A stretch of DNA of 64,000 nt from Bradyrhizobium sp. Ce-3 (GCF_022835695.1 NZ_BQUV01000003.1:310001-374000), one strand, 5' to 3'. Positions 10,013 through 18,590 are shown, numbered from the stretch's first letter. Notes: generated by a model not told the origin, from the letters alone. Program-made: numbers and translations.

Positions 10013-10242
10013 GGGGGTAGTCTCCGGACAAGTTCATGAGGCGCAGCGTGAATGGCGCCATCCATGGCGGATGGGTTAGACCGCATTTGAATAAAATGCA
10101 GTCACCGGAAGGCTGTCCGGAGCGTTAAGTCGCACCCTTTGCGGTGAAACGTTTTGTTGTGCCTAACGAACGCTTAAGCCGGAGTGACGGAAGGCTTAAT
10201 GCCGCCTGCACGACGCGCATCTCGCGTTAACCAAGCGGTCTG

Positions 10243-10563
10243 CTAGTCCAATCGCTTGCGCACGTCGTCGCGCATCTGCTCGCGGAACGCCTGGCGGCGC
10301 GCGGCGCGATCTTTGACCGGAACGTCGTGACGATCGAACACGTCGAACTTCTCCAGGATCGGATAGTGCTCGCTCGCCATCGCCAGGATGCGGAGCAGGC
10401 CTGCGACTTTCGGGGTCGGGCCGGTGACTTCCCATTTGCGGAGTTTTTCGGCGCCGCCCGCGGCCGGCAGCCCGCACAGCTTCGCCATGTCCGCCGCCGT
10501 CAGCTCCCTGCCGAGTGCCTCGCCGAGATGCTTGCGCAATTTTCTTAGTTCTGGGCCGGTCAC
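10243..10563 (-). CDS. Small XRE-like helix-turn-helix protein
   Basis: A 106-residue protein starting with GTG. Residues 1-60 (L-R-K-L-R-K-H-L-G ... T-A-A-D-M-A-K-L-C-G ... L-R-K-W-E) follow the lambda-repressor/Cro-like helix pattern in which the W-E motif ends the recognition unit. The C-terminal half is basic and helical. It is probably a DNA-binding regulator, target unknown. No strong ribosome-binding site is seen before the GTG, so the start is uncertain. It points away from the divergent small membrane protein at 10653. Confidence 0.7.
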   Translation of the reverse strand: MTGPELRKLRKHLGEALGRELTAADMAKLCGLPAAGGAEKLRKWEVTGPTPKVAGLLRILAMASEHYPILEKFDVFDRHDVPVKDRAARRQAFREQMRDDVRKRLD

Positions 10564-10652
10564 GCTTGGGTCCGCAAAGTGTGAAGTGAGTCACATGACG
10601 TGCTCGGGGAGCCGTCTATACGCCGCGCATGCGACTTCTCAAGGAAACAATC

Positions 10653-10778
10653 ATGAACGGCATCATCGAAAGCCTCAGCCCTGACGACCGACACATCGAT
10701 TGGAGATGGGTCGGCAGTGTGTTCGCGTTCTACATCGTGCTGATGATCGGCGGCGTGGGCCTGCTGATCGTGCATTGA
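10653..10778 (+). CDS. 41-residue single-pass membrane protein
   Basis: ATG at 10653 is preceded by AAGGA at a good distance. The product has a charged N-terminal half (about residues 1-20, D-D-R-H-I-D-W-R-W) and one hydrophobic helix at 20-40, ending I-V-H. No family is recognised. The last 49 bases overlap, convergently, the 3' end of the glycosyltransferase-like gene at 10730. The clear start signal and hydrophobic helix support it, but its length gives little statistical weight. Confidence 0.55.
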   Translation: MNGIIESLSPDDRHIDWRWVGSVFAFYIVLMIGGVGLLIVH

Positions 10779-12343
10779 TCCAGCGAATCCGACGAGGGCA
10801 TTTTTTCGCCGCGGAGGGCCTTCAGTTGCTGAAAGGCCAGCATAAGTTTCCTCTTCACCGGGCCGAGGGTTTGCCGCAGCCGCGCATAGGCGAGGTGCCT
10901 GATCGGAAGGTTCAGGTCCTGCGCGAGCCTTTGGTAGTGTTCGGCCAGACTTTGGTTGTCTTGAGCCAGACTTTGATGGTTTCCGACCAGCCTCTGGTGG
11001 TCTCCAGCCAGCCTTTGGTAATCTTTGGCCAGGCTTTGGTAGCTTTCGACCAGCCCTTGATAATATTCGTTGAGCCTTTGGTAGTGTTTGCCCAACTCTT
11101 GATGGCCTTCAACCAGGCCGTTGTAGGCCGGGAGAACGTGTTCTTCGAGATATTGACCGCGCGCGACCCACTGAAGTCCGTGTGTGCTGATCGCCAGTTC
11201 CAGCGGGCCGAGCGTCTCGGGAATCGCGCTGCGCGCCAGCCCGAGCCGTTGCGCTTCGTCGTCGACGACGCTGTCAAATCGCTCGACCATTTGCCTGAAC
11301 GTCCACGCAGGGGACAGGGCAACTTCGTGAAACGCGCGATCGATGATGGCTTGTGCCTTGGAAGGATCTCGTATGATCGAGACCACCTCCGCCATGTTGC
11401 CGTGGTCGCGGCGGAGCGGGACGTAGTGCTCCCACGGCTTTACCGCGCCTGAATAGTCACCCTCATAGAGGACCATAAGGGTGCGAAGCGCGGCGGCTTC
11501 GAAAATGCGCGGAGAAACCACCCGGATAACGATCTTGCCGTCGTCATCTCCCAAAAATCTCTGTCTCACCACCTCGTGGGGGACGTCGGGATTTTCTGCG
11601 CAGAAGCGTTCCACCTGGATCTGGATGTCCCCGGTGAAATCGATGAAGCTGACGCCGCTCTCCGTCCCCAGGACGGCTTTCGAGCTCGCGACAAAGTCAA
11701 TCCAGGAGCCGCCATAGACCCGCGACGTTTCGCTGGTGTCGATGTCGCAGACCAGATTGTGCTGCGCTGCATCGGCGGCAAATCTGTCGGCTATCCGCCA
11801 TTTTTCCTCGGCGAAGGATCCGAGCCAAGGCGACGTCTTGCGTGCGCGATACGAAACGTCGCGCGGACGCTCCGCATAGCTCGGCACCTTCATCGACAGC
11901 AGGTGTTCGGGGACGAATCCGGTGAGCGTGTGCTCGAACCGCACGCCTTGGAAATACTTGTCGCGGTAGATTTTTCGGGTCACGTCGGGGTTCGTGACGG
12001 TGAAAATCACGCCGACCTGCAAATCGGCCAACGCCGCGTTTTGACGATCGACGAATCGATATTCGTCCTGGATGAACGCGACCTTGACCCCTTTGAACCG
12101 TCTTAGCCGCTCGCGGAGCGAGGCGGGAATGTAGTTCTCCATCGAGATCACGATGGAATAGTGAAGGATCACGCAGTCATAGCTGTCCAGATCCGCTCCG
12201 ATGGCCTCGAAGGCCAGCGAATCAACAATGGTGTATTTGTGTTGGCCATATTGGCGAAACGCCCGAATATGATCCGATACCGTATTGGTTTTCAGCGCTG
12301 CTGCGGCGCACAGGAGCAGAATATTGCGGGGGGCGGAGTGCAC
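10730..12343 (-). CDS. Glycosyltransferase-like protein with heptad-repeat tail
   Basis: A 537-residue protein starting with GTG (M-H-S-A-P-R-N-I-L-L-L). Residues 1-400 alternate Rossmann-like strands and helices, with S-Y-D-C-V-I-L-H-Y-S at about 52-61 and an acceptor-side G-T-E-S-G-V-S-F-I-D-F near 240. This is the pattern of family-1-like glycosyltransferases found in polysaccharide or O-antigen clusters, but no decisive motif was found. Residues 413-475 are nine heptads of the form x-(Y/H/N)-Q-x-L-x-x, an obvious coiled coil. The C-terminal 60 residues are basic. A role in surface-glycan assembly is inferred only. Confidence 0.65.
   Translation of the reverse strand: MHSAPRNILLLCAAAALKTNTVSDHIRAFRQYGQHKYTIVDSLAFEAIGADLDSYDCVILHYSIVISMENYIPASLRERLRRFKGVKVAFIQDEYRFVDRQNAALADLQVGVIFTVTNPDVTRKIYRDKYFQGVRFEHTLTGFVPEHLLSMKVPSYAERPRDVSYRARKTSPWLGSFAEEKWRIADRFAADAAQHNLVCDIDTSETSRVYGGSWIDFVASSKAVLGTESGVSFIDFTGDIQIQVERFCAENPDVPHEVVRQRFLGDDDGKIVIRVVSPRIFEAAALRTLMVLYEGDYSGAVKPWEHYVPLRRDHGNMAEVVSIIRDPSKAQAIIDRAFHEVALSPAWTFRQMVERFDSVVDDEAQRLGLARSAIPETLGPLELAISTHGLQWVARGQYLEEHVLPAYNGLVEGHQELGKHYQRLNEYYQGLVESYQSLAKDYQRLAGDHQRLVGNHQSLAQDNQSLAEHYQRLAQDLNLPIRHLAYARLRQTLGPVKRKLMLAFQQLKALRGEKMPSSDSLDQCTISRPTPPIISTM
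10919..11107 (-). repeat. 21-bp coding repeat, nine units (heptad coiled coil)
   Basis: Nine imperfect in-frame 21-base units encode heptads with fixed Gln at position 3 and Leu at position 5. They make residues 413-475 of the glycosyltransferase-like protein. Confidence 0.85.
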
Positions 12344-12599
12344 GCGGATTTCTCAAGGTGATAATCGAACCATCTGACGCGAAGAATCTGATTCTCTCAA
12401 CTTCCTTGCGCCCTCCGGCCATCAAATTTCCAAACTTTGCGCCCCGTCAAGGGTGTTCCTCGGGCGCCGAGCCGAACAATCCCAATGAGCTGAAAGCACG
12501 TTGCGTGGACCGCCGACGCGGTTGATACAGGCGCCGCTGGCGGCGAGCCCGCTCGCGTGAAACAGCGATCCCAAGTGTTTGAACCGTCGAGGGAGATCC

Positions 12600-12674
12600 T
12601 GGTGCTGCCAGACAGGATTGAACTGTCGACCTCTCCATTACCAATGGAGTGCTCTACCACTGAGCTACGGCAGC
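12600..12674 (-). tRNA. tRNA-Thr (GGT anticodon)
   Basis: The minus strand folds as a full cloverleaf: acceptor GCTGCCG with TGGCAGC, D-arm GTAGCTC...GAGC, anticodon stem CTCCA/TGGAG around TTGGTAA (anticodon GGT), T-arm with GTTCAATCC, and an encoded CCA end. It reads ACC/ACU threonine codons. Confidence 0.97.
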
Positions 12675-12991
12675 ATGCCCGGGAAAATTGAATCGGCCGC
12701 ATGGGCCCGTCCAAGCGGGCGGTTCTTGCCACAGGCCTCCCATTCGCGCAAGCGAAACAGCACCCTTGCTGCCGGTGAAATCCGCAGAAATTGGCCTTCT
12801 GCGCGGTGATCCTGTCCAATTCGGCCGATTTGGGCTCGATTGGGTTCCGGATCCCGCTGGAACGTCCCGATCCAGCGACCACCGAATCATGCCACCGAGC
12901 ACGCAACTGGCCGACCGGGCAGGGTGCGCCGGCGCCGTCCATTGGCTAAGGTCGGCCTCGCGCAGGGCGTCGGCGGTTCGAGAGTTCTAGA
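12675..12991. other. Intergenic region without a supported gene
   Basis: About 317 bases between tRNA-Thr and the small gene at 12992. It presumably holds promoters for both; no hairpin, repeat or convincing small frame was seen. Confidence 0.5.
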
Positions 12992-13183
12992 ATGACAGGC
13001 GAGCAGGACAAGGGCGGTGGGCAGGCCCGCGTGAAGGATTCACGGCAGGATCGTCTCAAGCTGGCGCTGCGCGAAAACCTGAAACGGCGGAAATCGCAGG
13101 CGCGCGGTCGTGACGAGGTGGCCTCTTCCGAACTCGCCGATCGCTCGCTAGATGACGCCGGCGGAAACGAGCCGGACCGCTAG
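12992..13183 (+). CDS. 63-residue charged conserved hypothetical protein
   Basis: A very hydrophilic protein rich in Lys, Arg, Asp and Glu (R-Q-D-R-L-K-L-A-L-R-E-N-L-K-R-R-K at about 18-34). The pattern Q-D-R-L-x-x-A-L-R-E-N-L-K-R-R-K is one I associate with short conserved proteins of Hyphomicrobiales of unknown role. It has no signal or membrane segment. It ends 12 bases before a tandem repeat (13195-13235) and 68 bases before the oxidoreductase gene, which it may precede in one transcript. Confidence 0.7.
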   Translation: MTGEQDKGGGQARVKDSRQDRLKLALRENLKRRKSQARGRDEVASSELADRSLDDAGGNEPDR

Positions 13184-13194
13184 GCCGGCTTGCC

Positions 13195-13235
13195 TGTGTT
13201 GCCAAGACGTGTGTTGCCAAGACGTGTTGCCAAGA
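13195..13235. repeat. 15-bp tandem repeat between two genes
   Basis: TGTGTTGCCAAGACG occurs twice in tandem (13195-13209, 13210-13224), with a third partial unit TGTTGCCAAGA at 13225-13235. It ends 16 bases before the start codon of the next gene. Confidence 0.85.
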
Positions 13236-13251
13236 AAGCGAGTCGCCGAAA

Positions 13252-14949
13252 ATGGCTATCGATGAGACGACGATCAATCGGTTGAACGCGACCGCCTACG
13301 CCTTCCCGCGCCATGAGCAGACCTTTCCGACCCTAACCGCGCATGAGATCGAGCGGATGCGCCGCTTCGGCGAGCCGCGTTCGTACCGGGACGGCGAGGC
13401 GCTGTTCGAGACCGGCACGCCCGGTCCCGGCATGTTCGTGGTGCTGTCGGGCAACGTGTCGATCACCCAGCGCGACGGCCTCGGCCATGTCACGCCGATC
13501 ATCGACCAGGGTCCGGGCCAGTTCCTGGCCGAGATCGGCCAGCTCTCCGGCCGCCCGGCGCTGGTTGACGGTCATGCCGACGGTGCTGTCGAGACGCTGC
13601 TGCTGCCGCCCGAGCGGCTGCGCGCGCTGTTGGTCGCCGAGGCCGATCTCGGCGAGCGCATCATGCGCGCGCTGATCCTGCGCCGCGTCAGCCTGATCCA
13701 GGGCGGCGCCGGCGGGCCGGTGCTGATCGGCTCGGCCTCGGTCGGCAACACGGCGCCGCTGCAGAATTTCCTGGCGCGCAACGGCCAGCCGCATCACGTC
13801 ATCGATCCCGAGACCGACAAGGATGCCGCCGATCTCGTCGCGCGCTATTCGCCGACCCGCGCCGAGCTGCCGCTGGTGGTCTGTCCCAACGGCACGGTGC
13901 TGCGCAATCCGTCCGAGATCGCGCTTGCGATGGCGCTCGGCATGATCGGCAACAATGCGCAGGACAAGCTCTACGATGTCGCCGTGGTCGGCAGCGGCCC
14001 GGCCGGGCTCTCCACCGCGGTGTATGCGGCCTCCGAGGGCCTGTCGGTCGCGGTGTTCGATTCCCGCGCCTTCGGCGGCCAGGCCGGTGCCAGCATGCGG
14101 ATCGAGAACTATCTGGGCTTCCCGACCGGCATCACCGGCCAGGCGCTTGCCGGGCGCGCCTTCAACCAGGCGCAGAAATTTGGCGCCGAGATGCTGATCC
14201 CGGTCTCGATCAAGTCGCTCGACTGCTCGAAGGCGTCGGGCGCGTTTGCGCTCGCCACCGGTTGCGGGCACACGCTGCGCGCCAAGTCGGTGGTGGTGGC
14301 GAGCGGCGCGCGCTATCGGAGGCCTGCGATCGACAATCTCGAGAGCTATGAGGGCCGCGGCGTCTGGTACTGGGCCTCGCCGATCGAGGCGCGGCTCTGC
14401 ACCGACCAGGACGTGGTGCTGGTCGGCGGCGGCAACTCCGCAGGCCAGGCCGCGGTGTACCTGTCGGCGCATGCCCGCAGGGTCAACATGATGATCCGCG
14501 GCGGCGGGCTCGGCGCCAGCATGTCGCGCTATCTGATCGAGCGCATCGAGGCGACGCCGAACATCGAATTGATGTTCAACACCGAGGTGGTCGGGCTCGA
14601 CGGCGCCGAGACGCTGGAGCGGGTGCGCTGGCGCAGCCGGCTCGCGCCCGACGAGTTCACCATGGATATCCGCAATCTCTTTTTGTTCGTCGGCGCCGAT
14701 CCGGCGACCGGCTGGCTGGAGGGCTGCGGCGTGCAGGTCGACCGCGGCGGCTTCGTGATGACCGGCATGCAGAACGGCGAGGGCGCGCGCGCCGTGCCGC
14801 TGCTCGAGACCACGGTGCCCGGCGTATTCGCGGTCGGCGATGTCCGCTCCGGATCGGTCAAGCGCGTCGGCGGCGCGATCGGCGAGGGCGCGCAGGTCGT
14901 CGCCGCGCTGCACGGCTATCTCGCCGATGCGGGTGGTTCGTCGCTGTGA
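13252..14949 (+). CDS. Cyclic-nucleotide-binding / thioredoxin-reductase-like fusion lacking CxxC
   Basis: A 565-residue fusion. Residues 30-150 are a CAP-type cyclic-nucleotide-binding domain (G-E-A-L-F-E-T-G, F-L-A-E-I-G-Q-L-S-G-R-P). Residues 158-232 look like a glutaredoxin/thioredoxin fold without cysteines at the active site. Residues 241-560 are a class-II thioredoxin-reductase fold: FAD site G-S-G-P-A-G-L at 247-253, NAD(P)H site G-G-G-N-S-A-G at 392-398, and the C-terminal FAD motif V-F-A-V-G-D-V-R. Where thioredoxin reductases carry C-A-T-C this one reads W374-A-S-P377, so disulfide reduction by the usual route is impossible. A zinc-finger gene follows 169 bases downstream and may be functionally linked. 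Confidence 0.9.
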   Translation: MAIDETTINRLNATAYAFPRHEQTFPTLTAHEIERMRRFGEPRSYRDGEALFETGTPGPGMFVVLSGNVSITQRDGLGHVTPIIDQGPGQFLAEIGQLSGRPALVDGHADGAVETLLLPPERLRALLVAEADLGERIMRALILRRVSLIQGGAGGPVLIGSASVGNTAPLQNFLARNGQPHHVIDPETDKDAADLVARYSPTRAELPLVVCPNGTVLRNPSEIALAMALGMIGNNAQDKLYDVAVVGSGPAGLSTAVYAASEGLSVAVFDSRAFGGQAGASMRIENYLGFPTGITGQALAGRAFNQAQKFGAEMLIPVSIKSLDCSKASGAFALATGCGHTLRAKSVVVASGARYRRPAIDNLESYEGRGVWYWASPIEARLCTDQDVVLVGGGNSAGQAAVYLSAHARRVNMMIRGGGLGASMSRYLIERIEATPNIELMFNTEVVGLDGAETLERVRWRSRLAPDEFTMDIRNLFLFVGADPATGWLEGCGVQVDRGGFVMTGMQNGEGARAVPLLETTVPGVFAVGDVRSGSVKRVGGAIGEGAQVVAALHGYLADAGGSSL

Positions 14950-14982
14950 TGACCATCGAGCAGCGAATGCTCATGATTAGCC

Positions 14983-15083
14983 GTCATCCTGGGGAGCCGC
15001 GAAGCGGCGTCTCGAAGGATGGATCGGCCACAGTGCGGCCGTGCATCCTTCGAGGCTCGCAAGGGCTCGCACCTCAGCATGAC
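14983..15083. repeat. Dispersed repeat, GTCATCCTGGGGAGCCGC family
   Basis: An imperfect palindrome about 100 bases long: GAGCCGCGAAGCGGCGTCTCGAAGGAT...ATCCTTCGAGGC...CATGAC. A second copy lies at 62120-62217. Confidence 0.85.
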
Positions 15084-15118
15084 GGATCAGATAGGCGCGG
15101 CAGGTAAAGGGACCGAAA

Positions 15119-15427
15119 ATGACCAAAGGCTGCACCCACATCGCCGGCATCCAGGACGTCACGCCGAGCGCGCTCGGCTGTGAGGAATGCCTGAAGAGCG
15201 GCAGCCGCTGGCTGCATTTGCGGATCTGCCGGACCTGCGGCCATGTCGGCTGCTGCGACGACTCGCCGAACCGGCACGCCACCGCGCATTTCCACGCCAC
15301 CGGCCATCCCGTGATCGAGGGCTACGATCCGCCGGAGGGCTGGGGCTGGTGCTATGTCGACGAGGTGCTGTTCGACCTGTCGAAGCGCAAGACGCCGCAC
15401 AACGGACCGATCCCGCGCTACTATTGA
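15119..15427 (+). CDS. UBP-type zinc-finger protein
   Basis: A 102-residue protein made almost wholly of a UBP (ubiquitin-hydrolase-type) zinc finger. Likely ligands are C5, H7, C21, C24, C37, C40, C45/C46, H53, H57-H59 and H63, in the order C-x-H...C-x2-C...C-x2-C-x4-C...H...H. The C-terminal Y-D-P-P-E-G-W-G-W-C-Y is shared by bacterial members. In eukaryotes this finger binds the ubiquitin C-terminus; bacteria lack ubiquitin, so the ligand here is unknown. AAGGGACC precedes the ATG. Position after the CxxC-less reductase-like gene on the same strand suggests a two-gene unit. Confidence 0.9.
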   Translation: MTKGCTHIAGIQDVTPSALGCEECLKSGSRWLHLRICRTCGHVGCCDDSPNRHATAHFHATGHPVIEGYDPPEGWGWCYVDEVLFDLSKRKTPHNGPIPRYY

Positions 15428-15592
15428 TGTCTCATCAGGCGCACGCGTCGCGCCATCTGAGGGATGACGGTTGATCAAAATTTAGCACCGGCAAATTCTG
15501 ATGAGATGCCGGTCGTCCTGCCATCGAACATTGTAGCAATTTCTGATCGCGCATCGTAACGTGGTGTGGGTCCTCAGCGGGGAGCGAACCAC

Positions 15593-16093
15593 ATGTCGAC
15601 GTTGGTGCTTGTGCACGTCATTATCAGCCTGATCGCAATCGTCGCCGGTGTGATCGTGATGTTCGGGCTGCTCGGCTCGCGCGCGATGCCGGGGCCGACC
15701 TTGATCTTCCTCCTGTTCACGATCCTGACCAGCGCCACCGGCTTCGTGATCCCGCCGCTGGTGACCGAGAAGCTGCTGCCGTCGCAGATCATCGGCGGCC
15801 TCTCGCTGGTGCTGCTCGCGATCGCCTGCATCGCGCTGTATGCAATGCAGCTCAGGGGCGCCTGGCGTCCGATCTATGTCGTGACCGCGATGGTCTCGCT
15901 CTATCTCAACGTCTTCGTGCTGATCATCCAGAGCTTCCTGAAAGTGCCGGCGCTGCAGGCGCTGGCGCCGGCGGTGCCGCCGAACCCGCCGTCCGGACCG
16001 GTGTTCGCGGCGGTGCAGGGCATCGTGCTGGTGTTCTTCGCCGTGATGATCATCGGCGCCTGGCGGCGGTTCAGGCCGGTCAATTTCGCCTGA
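15593..16093 (+). CDS. Four-helix membrane protein of unknown function
   Basis: A 166-residue integral membrane protein. Hydrophobic segments lie near 4-28, 38-60, 75-95 and 100-125, with a last helix at 135-160 after a Pro-rich loop (A-V-P-P-N-P-P-S-G-P). The start at 15593 is chosen over an upstream frame because GGGGAG lies 8 bases before it and the longer form adds no plausible domain. No enzymatic motif is visible. It is flanked by an intergenic repeat downstream and is probably monocistronic. Confidence 0.8.
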   Translation: MSTLVLVHVIISLIAIVAGVIVMFGLLGSRAMPGPTLIFLLFTILTSATGFVIPPLVTEKLLPSQIIGGLSLVLLAIACIALYAMQLRGAWRPIYVVTAMVSLYLNVFVLIIQSFLKVPALQALAPAVPPNPPSGPVFAAVQGIVLVFFAVMIIGAWRRFRPVNFA

Positions 16094-16101
16094 TCCTATT
16101 T

Positions 16102-16223
16102 GTCATTCCCCGATGCGCAATTGCGCATCTGAGGGCGCGCGCAGCGCGAGCCCGGAATCCATCGGGCCACACATTCTCTGGATAAATGGATTCCGGGTTC
16201 ACGCTGCGCGTGCCCCGGAATGA
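16102..16223. repeat. Dispersed repeat, GTCATTCCCCGATGCGC family
   Basis: Begins GTCATTCCCCG and ends CCCCGGAATGAC, with inner arms CCGGAATCCAT / ATGGATTCCGG. This is a nested palindrome of about 120 bases filling the gap between two genes. Confidence 0.85.
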
Positions 16224-16250
16224 CGCATCCGCAACAAGAGGAGCAAGCAA

Positions 16251-17075
16251 ATGCCCACCATCACCACCAAAGACGGCGTCGAAATCTTTTTCAAGGATTG
16301 GGGTTCGGGCCAGCCGATCGTGTTCAGCCATGGCTGGCCGCTGTCGTCGGACGACTGGGACGCGCAGATGCTGTTCTTCGTCGGGCATGGCTTTCGCGTC
16401 GTCGCCCACGATCGCCGCGGCCACGGCCGCTCGGCCCAGGTCGCCGACGGCCATGACATGGACCACTACGCCGACGACCTCGCGGCTGTCACCGCGCATC
16501 TCGACCTGAAGAATGCCGTCCATGTCGGTCATTCCACCGGCGGCGGCGAAGTCGTGCACTATATTGCCCGCCACGGCGAGAGCCGGGTGGCGAAGGCTGC
16601 GATCCTCAGCGCGGTGCCGCCCCTGATGGTGCAGACGGCGGCAAACCCCGGCGGCCTGCCGAAGTCGGTGTTCGACGGGCTGCAGGCGCAGCTCGCGGCC
16701 AACCGCTCGCAATTCTACCGCGATCTGCCGGCCGGGCCGTTCTACGGCTACAACCGGCCGGGCGCGAAACCGTCGGAAGCCGTGATCCAGAACTGGTGGC
16801 GGCAGGGCATGATGGGCGGCGCGAAAGCGCATTACGATGGCATTGTCGCGTTCTCGCAGACCGACTTCACCGAGGACCTGAAGAAGATCACCGTGCCGGT
16901 GCTGGTGATGCATGGCGACGACGACCAGATCGTGCCCTACGCCGATTCCGCCCCGCTCTCGACCAAGCTTCTGAAGAACGGCACGCTGAAGACCTACAAG
17001 GGCTTTCCGCACGGCATGCCGACCACGGAAGCCGAGACGATCAACAAGGATCTGTTGGCGTTCATCAGGGGGTGA
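16251..17075 (+). CDS. Alpha/beta hydrolase, non-haem chloroperoxidase-like
   Basis: A 274-residue alpha/beta hydrolase. The nucleophile elbow G-H-S-T-G-G puts Ser95 as nucleophile; the acid is likely the Asp in H-G-D-D-D-Q-I-V near 225 and the base the His in F-P-H-G-M near 256. The N-terminal S-H-G-W-P-L oxyanion segment and G-Y-N-R-P-G cap are typical of the cofactor-free chloroperoxidase/arylesterase group (CpoF-like), which can act as esterases and, with organic acids, perhydrolases. GAGGAG precedes the ATG. The natural substrate is unknown; the flanking genes give no pathway. Confidence 0.92.
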   Translation: MPTITTKDGVEIFFKDWGSGQPIVFSHGWPLSSDDWDAQMLFFVGHGFRVVAHDRRGHGRSAQVADGHDMDHYADDLAAVTAHLDLKNAVHVGHSTGGGEVVHYIARHGESRVAKAAILSAVPPLMVQTAANPGGLPKSVFDGLQAQLAANRSQFYRDLPAGPFYGYNRPGAKPSEAVIQNWWRQGMMGGAKAHYDGIVAFSQTDFTEDLKKITVPVLVMHGDDDQIVPYADSAPLSTKLLKNGTLKTYKGFPHGMPTTEAETINKDLLAFIRG

Positions 17076-17288
17076 GGCGCGGGCTGCGTTCTGCGTCGCG
17101 TCTCAACCTTGGGCAGCTTCACTGATGCTCAAGTGAGGAAGCCACCAGCGGAAGGGTTCCCTCCCCCGCAAGGGGGGAGGGAGCCCAATCAACGTGCTCA
17201 CCTCACCAAGGGCTGATGCGCTAACCTATCCGCTCGAGGACGCGACAATCGCGACTCGAGCGAGCCGGGGCGACAAGGAGCACATCGC

Positions 17289-17948
17289 ATGAAGGTCATC
17301 CTGTTCGGCGCGACCGGCATGGTCGGGCAGGGCGTGCTGCGCGAATGCCTGCTCGATCCCGCCGTCGAGCGCGTGCTCGCGGTGGGGCGCAGCCCGACCG
17401 GGCAGCGCGACCCCAAGCTCGTCGAGTTGACCTGCGACAATTTCACCGACTACAGCGCGATCGAGCCGCAGCTTGCCGGCTACGACGCCTGTTTCTTCTG
17501 CCTCGGCGTCTCCTCGATCGGCATGGACGAGGCGCGCTACCGTCATCTCACCTACGACATCACGCTGGCCGCGGCGACCACACTTGCACGGCTCAATCCC
17601 GGCATGGTGTTCACCTATGTCAGCGGGCGCAGCACCGATTCCACCGAGCAGGGCGCGCTGATGTGGGCGCGGGTGAAGGGCAAGACCGAGAACGACCTGC
17701 TCAAGCTGCCGTTCAAGGCCGCCTACATGTTCCGGCCCGCCGGCATCCAGCCGCTGCACGGCGTGCGCTCCAAGACGCCCTGGGTGCAGGCGATCTATCT
17801 CGCGACCGCGCCGCTGCTGTCGTTCCTGGTGCGGGTGGCCCCGGGTTACATGACGACATCGGAGCAGCTCGGCCGCGCCATGCTCAAGGTGGCCCGGGAC
17901 GGCTACCCTCGGCCGGTGCTGGAGAGCGAGGACATCAACCGCCTGTGA
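17289..17948 (+). CDS. NAD(P)-binding atypical SDR / epimerase-like protein
   Basis: A 219-residue Rossmann protein. G-A-T-G-M-V-G-Q-G at 7-15 is the glycine-rich dinucleotide site; residue order then follows the HTATIP2/NAD(P)H-binding atypical SDR group (F-F-C-L-G-V-S at about 74-80, F-T-Y-V-S-G-R-S at about 114-121). The classical YxxxK is represented only loosely by W-A-R-V-K-G-K. AAGGAG sits 9 bases before the ATG. It ends 85 bases before the DUF2948 gene. The substrate is unknown. Confidence 0.85.
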   Translation: MKVILFGATGMVGQGVLRECLLDPAVERVLAVGRSPTGQRDPKLVELTCDNFTDYSAIEPQLAGYDACFFCLGVSSIGMDEARYRHLTYDITLAAATTLARLNPGMVFTYVSGRSTDSTEQGALMWARVKGKTENDLLKLPFKAAYMFRPAGIQPLHGVRSKTPWVQAIYLATAPLLSFLVRVAPGYMTTSEQLGRAMLKVARDGYPRPVLESEDINRL

Positions 17949-18033
17949 CGGGCCGGCAGAGCCGGTTCCCCCGCGCCGGATTTCGTTACGGAGCGTGGTA
18001 CCTCCGGCGGCCGAAGGCGTTATAACCACCGTC

Positions 18034-18462
18034 ATGTCCCCACCCGCGCCGCTGAAACTGATCGCCCTCGATGCCGATGACCTCGCGGTGATCTCCGCCC
18101 ATGTCCAGGATGCCCAGGTCCAACCCGCCGACATCGTCTGGCGCCAGGACGAGAAACGCCTTGTGGTCGGCCTGAACCGGCTGGATTGGGAGCAGACCCT
18201 GTCCGGCGGCACCTGCTCGCGCCGGCTGATCGCCGCGCTCCGGTTCGACCGGGTGCTGGCATGCAAGTCGCGCAATATCGACCTCGAGGCCCCCACGGCC
18301 ACCCTGGAACTGCTCGGGATCGAATTCCACGCCTCCGACCCGCCGGGCGGCAGCGCGCTGCTGATGTTCGGCGAGGGGGCGGCGCTGCGGCTCGATGTCG
18401 AGTGCCTGGAGTGCGAATTGACCGATCTCGGGGAAGACGACCTCGGGGTGGCGGCGGGGTAA
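18034..18462 (+). CDS. DUF2948 family protein
   Basis: A 142-residue protein with L-I-A-L-D-A-D-D-L-A-V-I-S-A-H-V-Q-D at 9-26, W-R at 36-37 and F-D-R-V close to the middle, matching DUF2948. Family members commonly lie directly upstream of hisD in alphaproteobacteria, as here. The ATG at 18034 gives the family's usual start; a longer frame adds 13 low-complexity residues. The function is unknown. The hisD gap is filled by a dispersed repeat, so the operon has been opened by about 217 bases. Confidence 0.85.
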   Translation: MSPPAPLKLIALDADDLAVISAHVQDAQVQPADIVWRQDEKRLVVGLNRLDWEQTLSGGTCSRRLIAALRFDRVLACKSRNIDLEAPTATLELLGIEFHASDPPGGSALLMFGEGAALRLDVECLECELTDLGEDDLGVAAG

Positions 18463-18472
18463 ATATGTCCAT

Positions 18473-18590
18473 CGTCCCGGCGAAGGCCGGGACCGATCAC
18501 CCCTGAAGCCCGTTGCTGGAGTGAGATGGGGCCCCAGCGTTCCACCACAATTACTATTTGTGGTTATGGGTCCCGGCCTTCGCCGGGACG
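18473..18590. repeat. Dispersed repeat with CGTCCCGGCGAAGGCCGGGACC arms
   Basis: Two perfect 22-base arms (18473-18494 and 18569-18590) are inverted around a 74-base centre containing CCACAATTACTATTTGTGG. It lies inside the DUF2948-hisD gap. A half copy occurs at 62050-62087. Confidence 0.88.

Noticed and set aside
10919-11107. Possible CRISPR array because of regular 21-bp periodicity
   Set aside because: Units are contiguous, in frame and without spacers; they encode protein heptads.
13333-14913. Minus-strand 526-codon frame over the reductase-like gene
   Set aside because: Antisense shadow with no domain; the plus frame has two dinucleotide-binding motifs.
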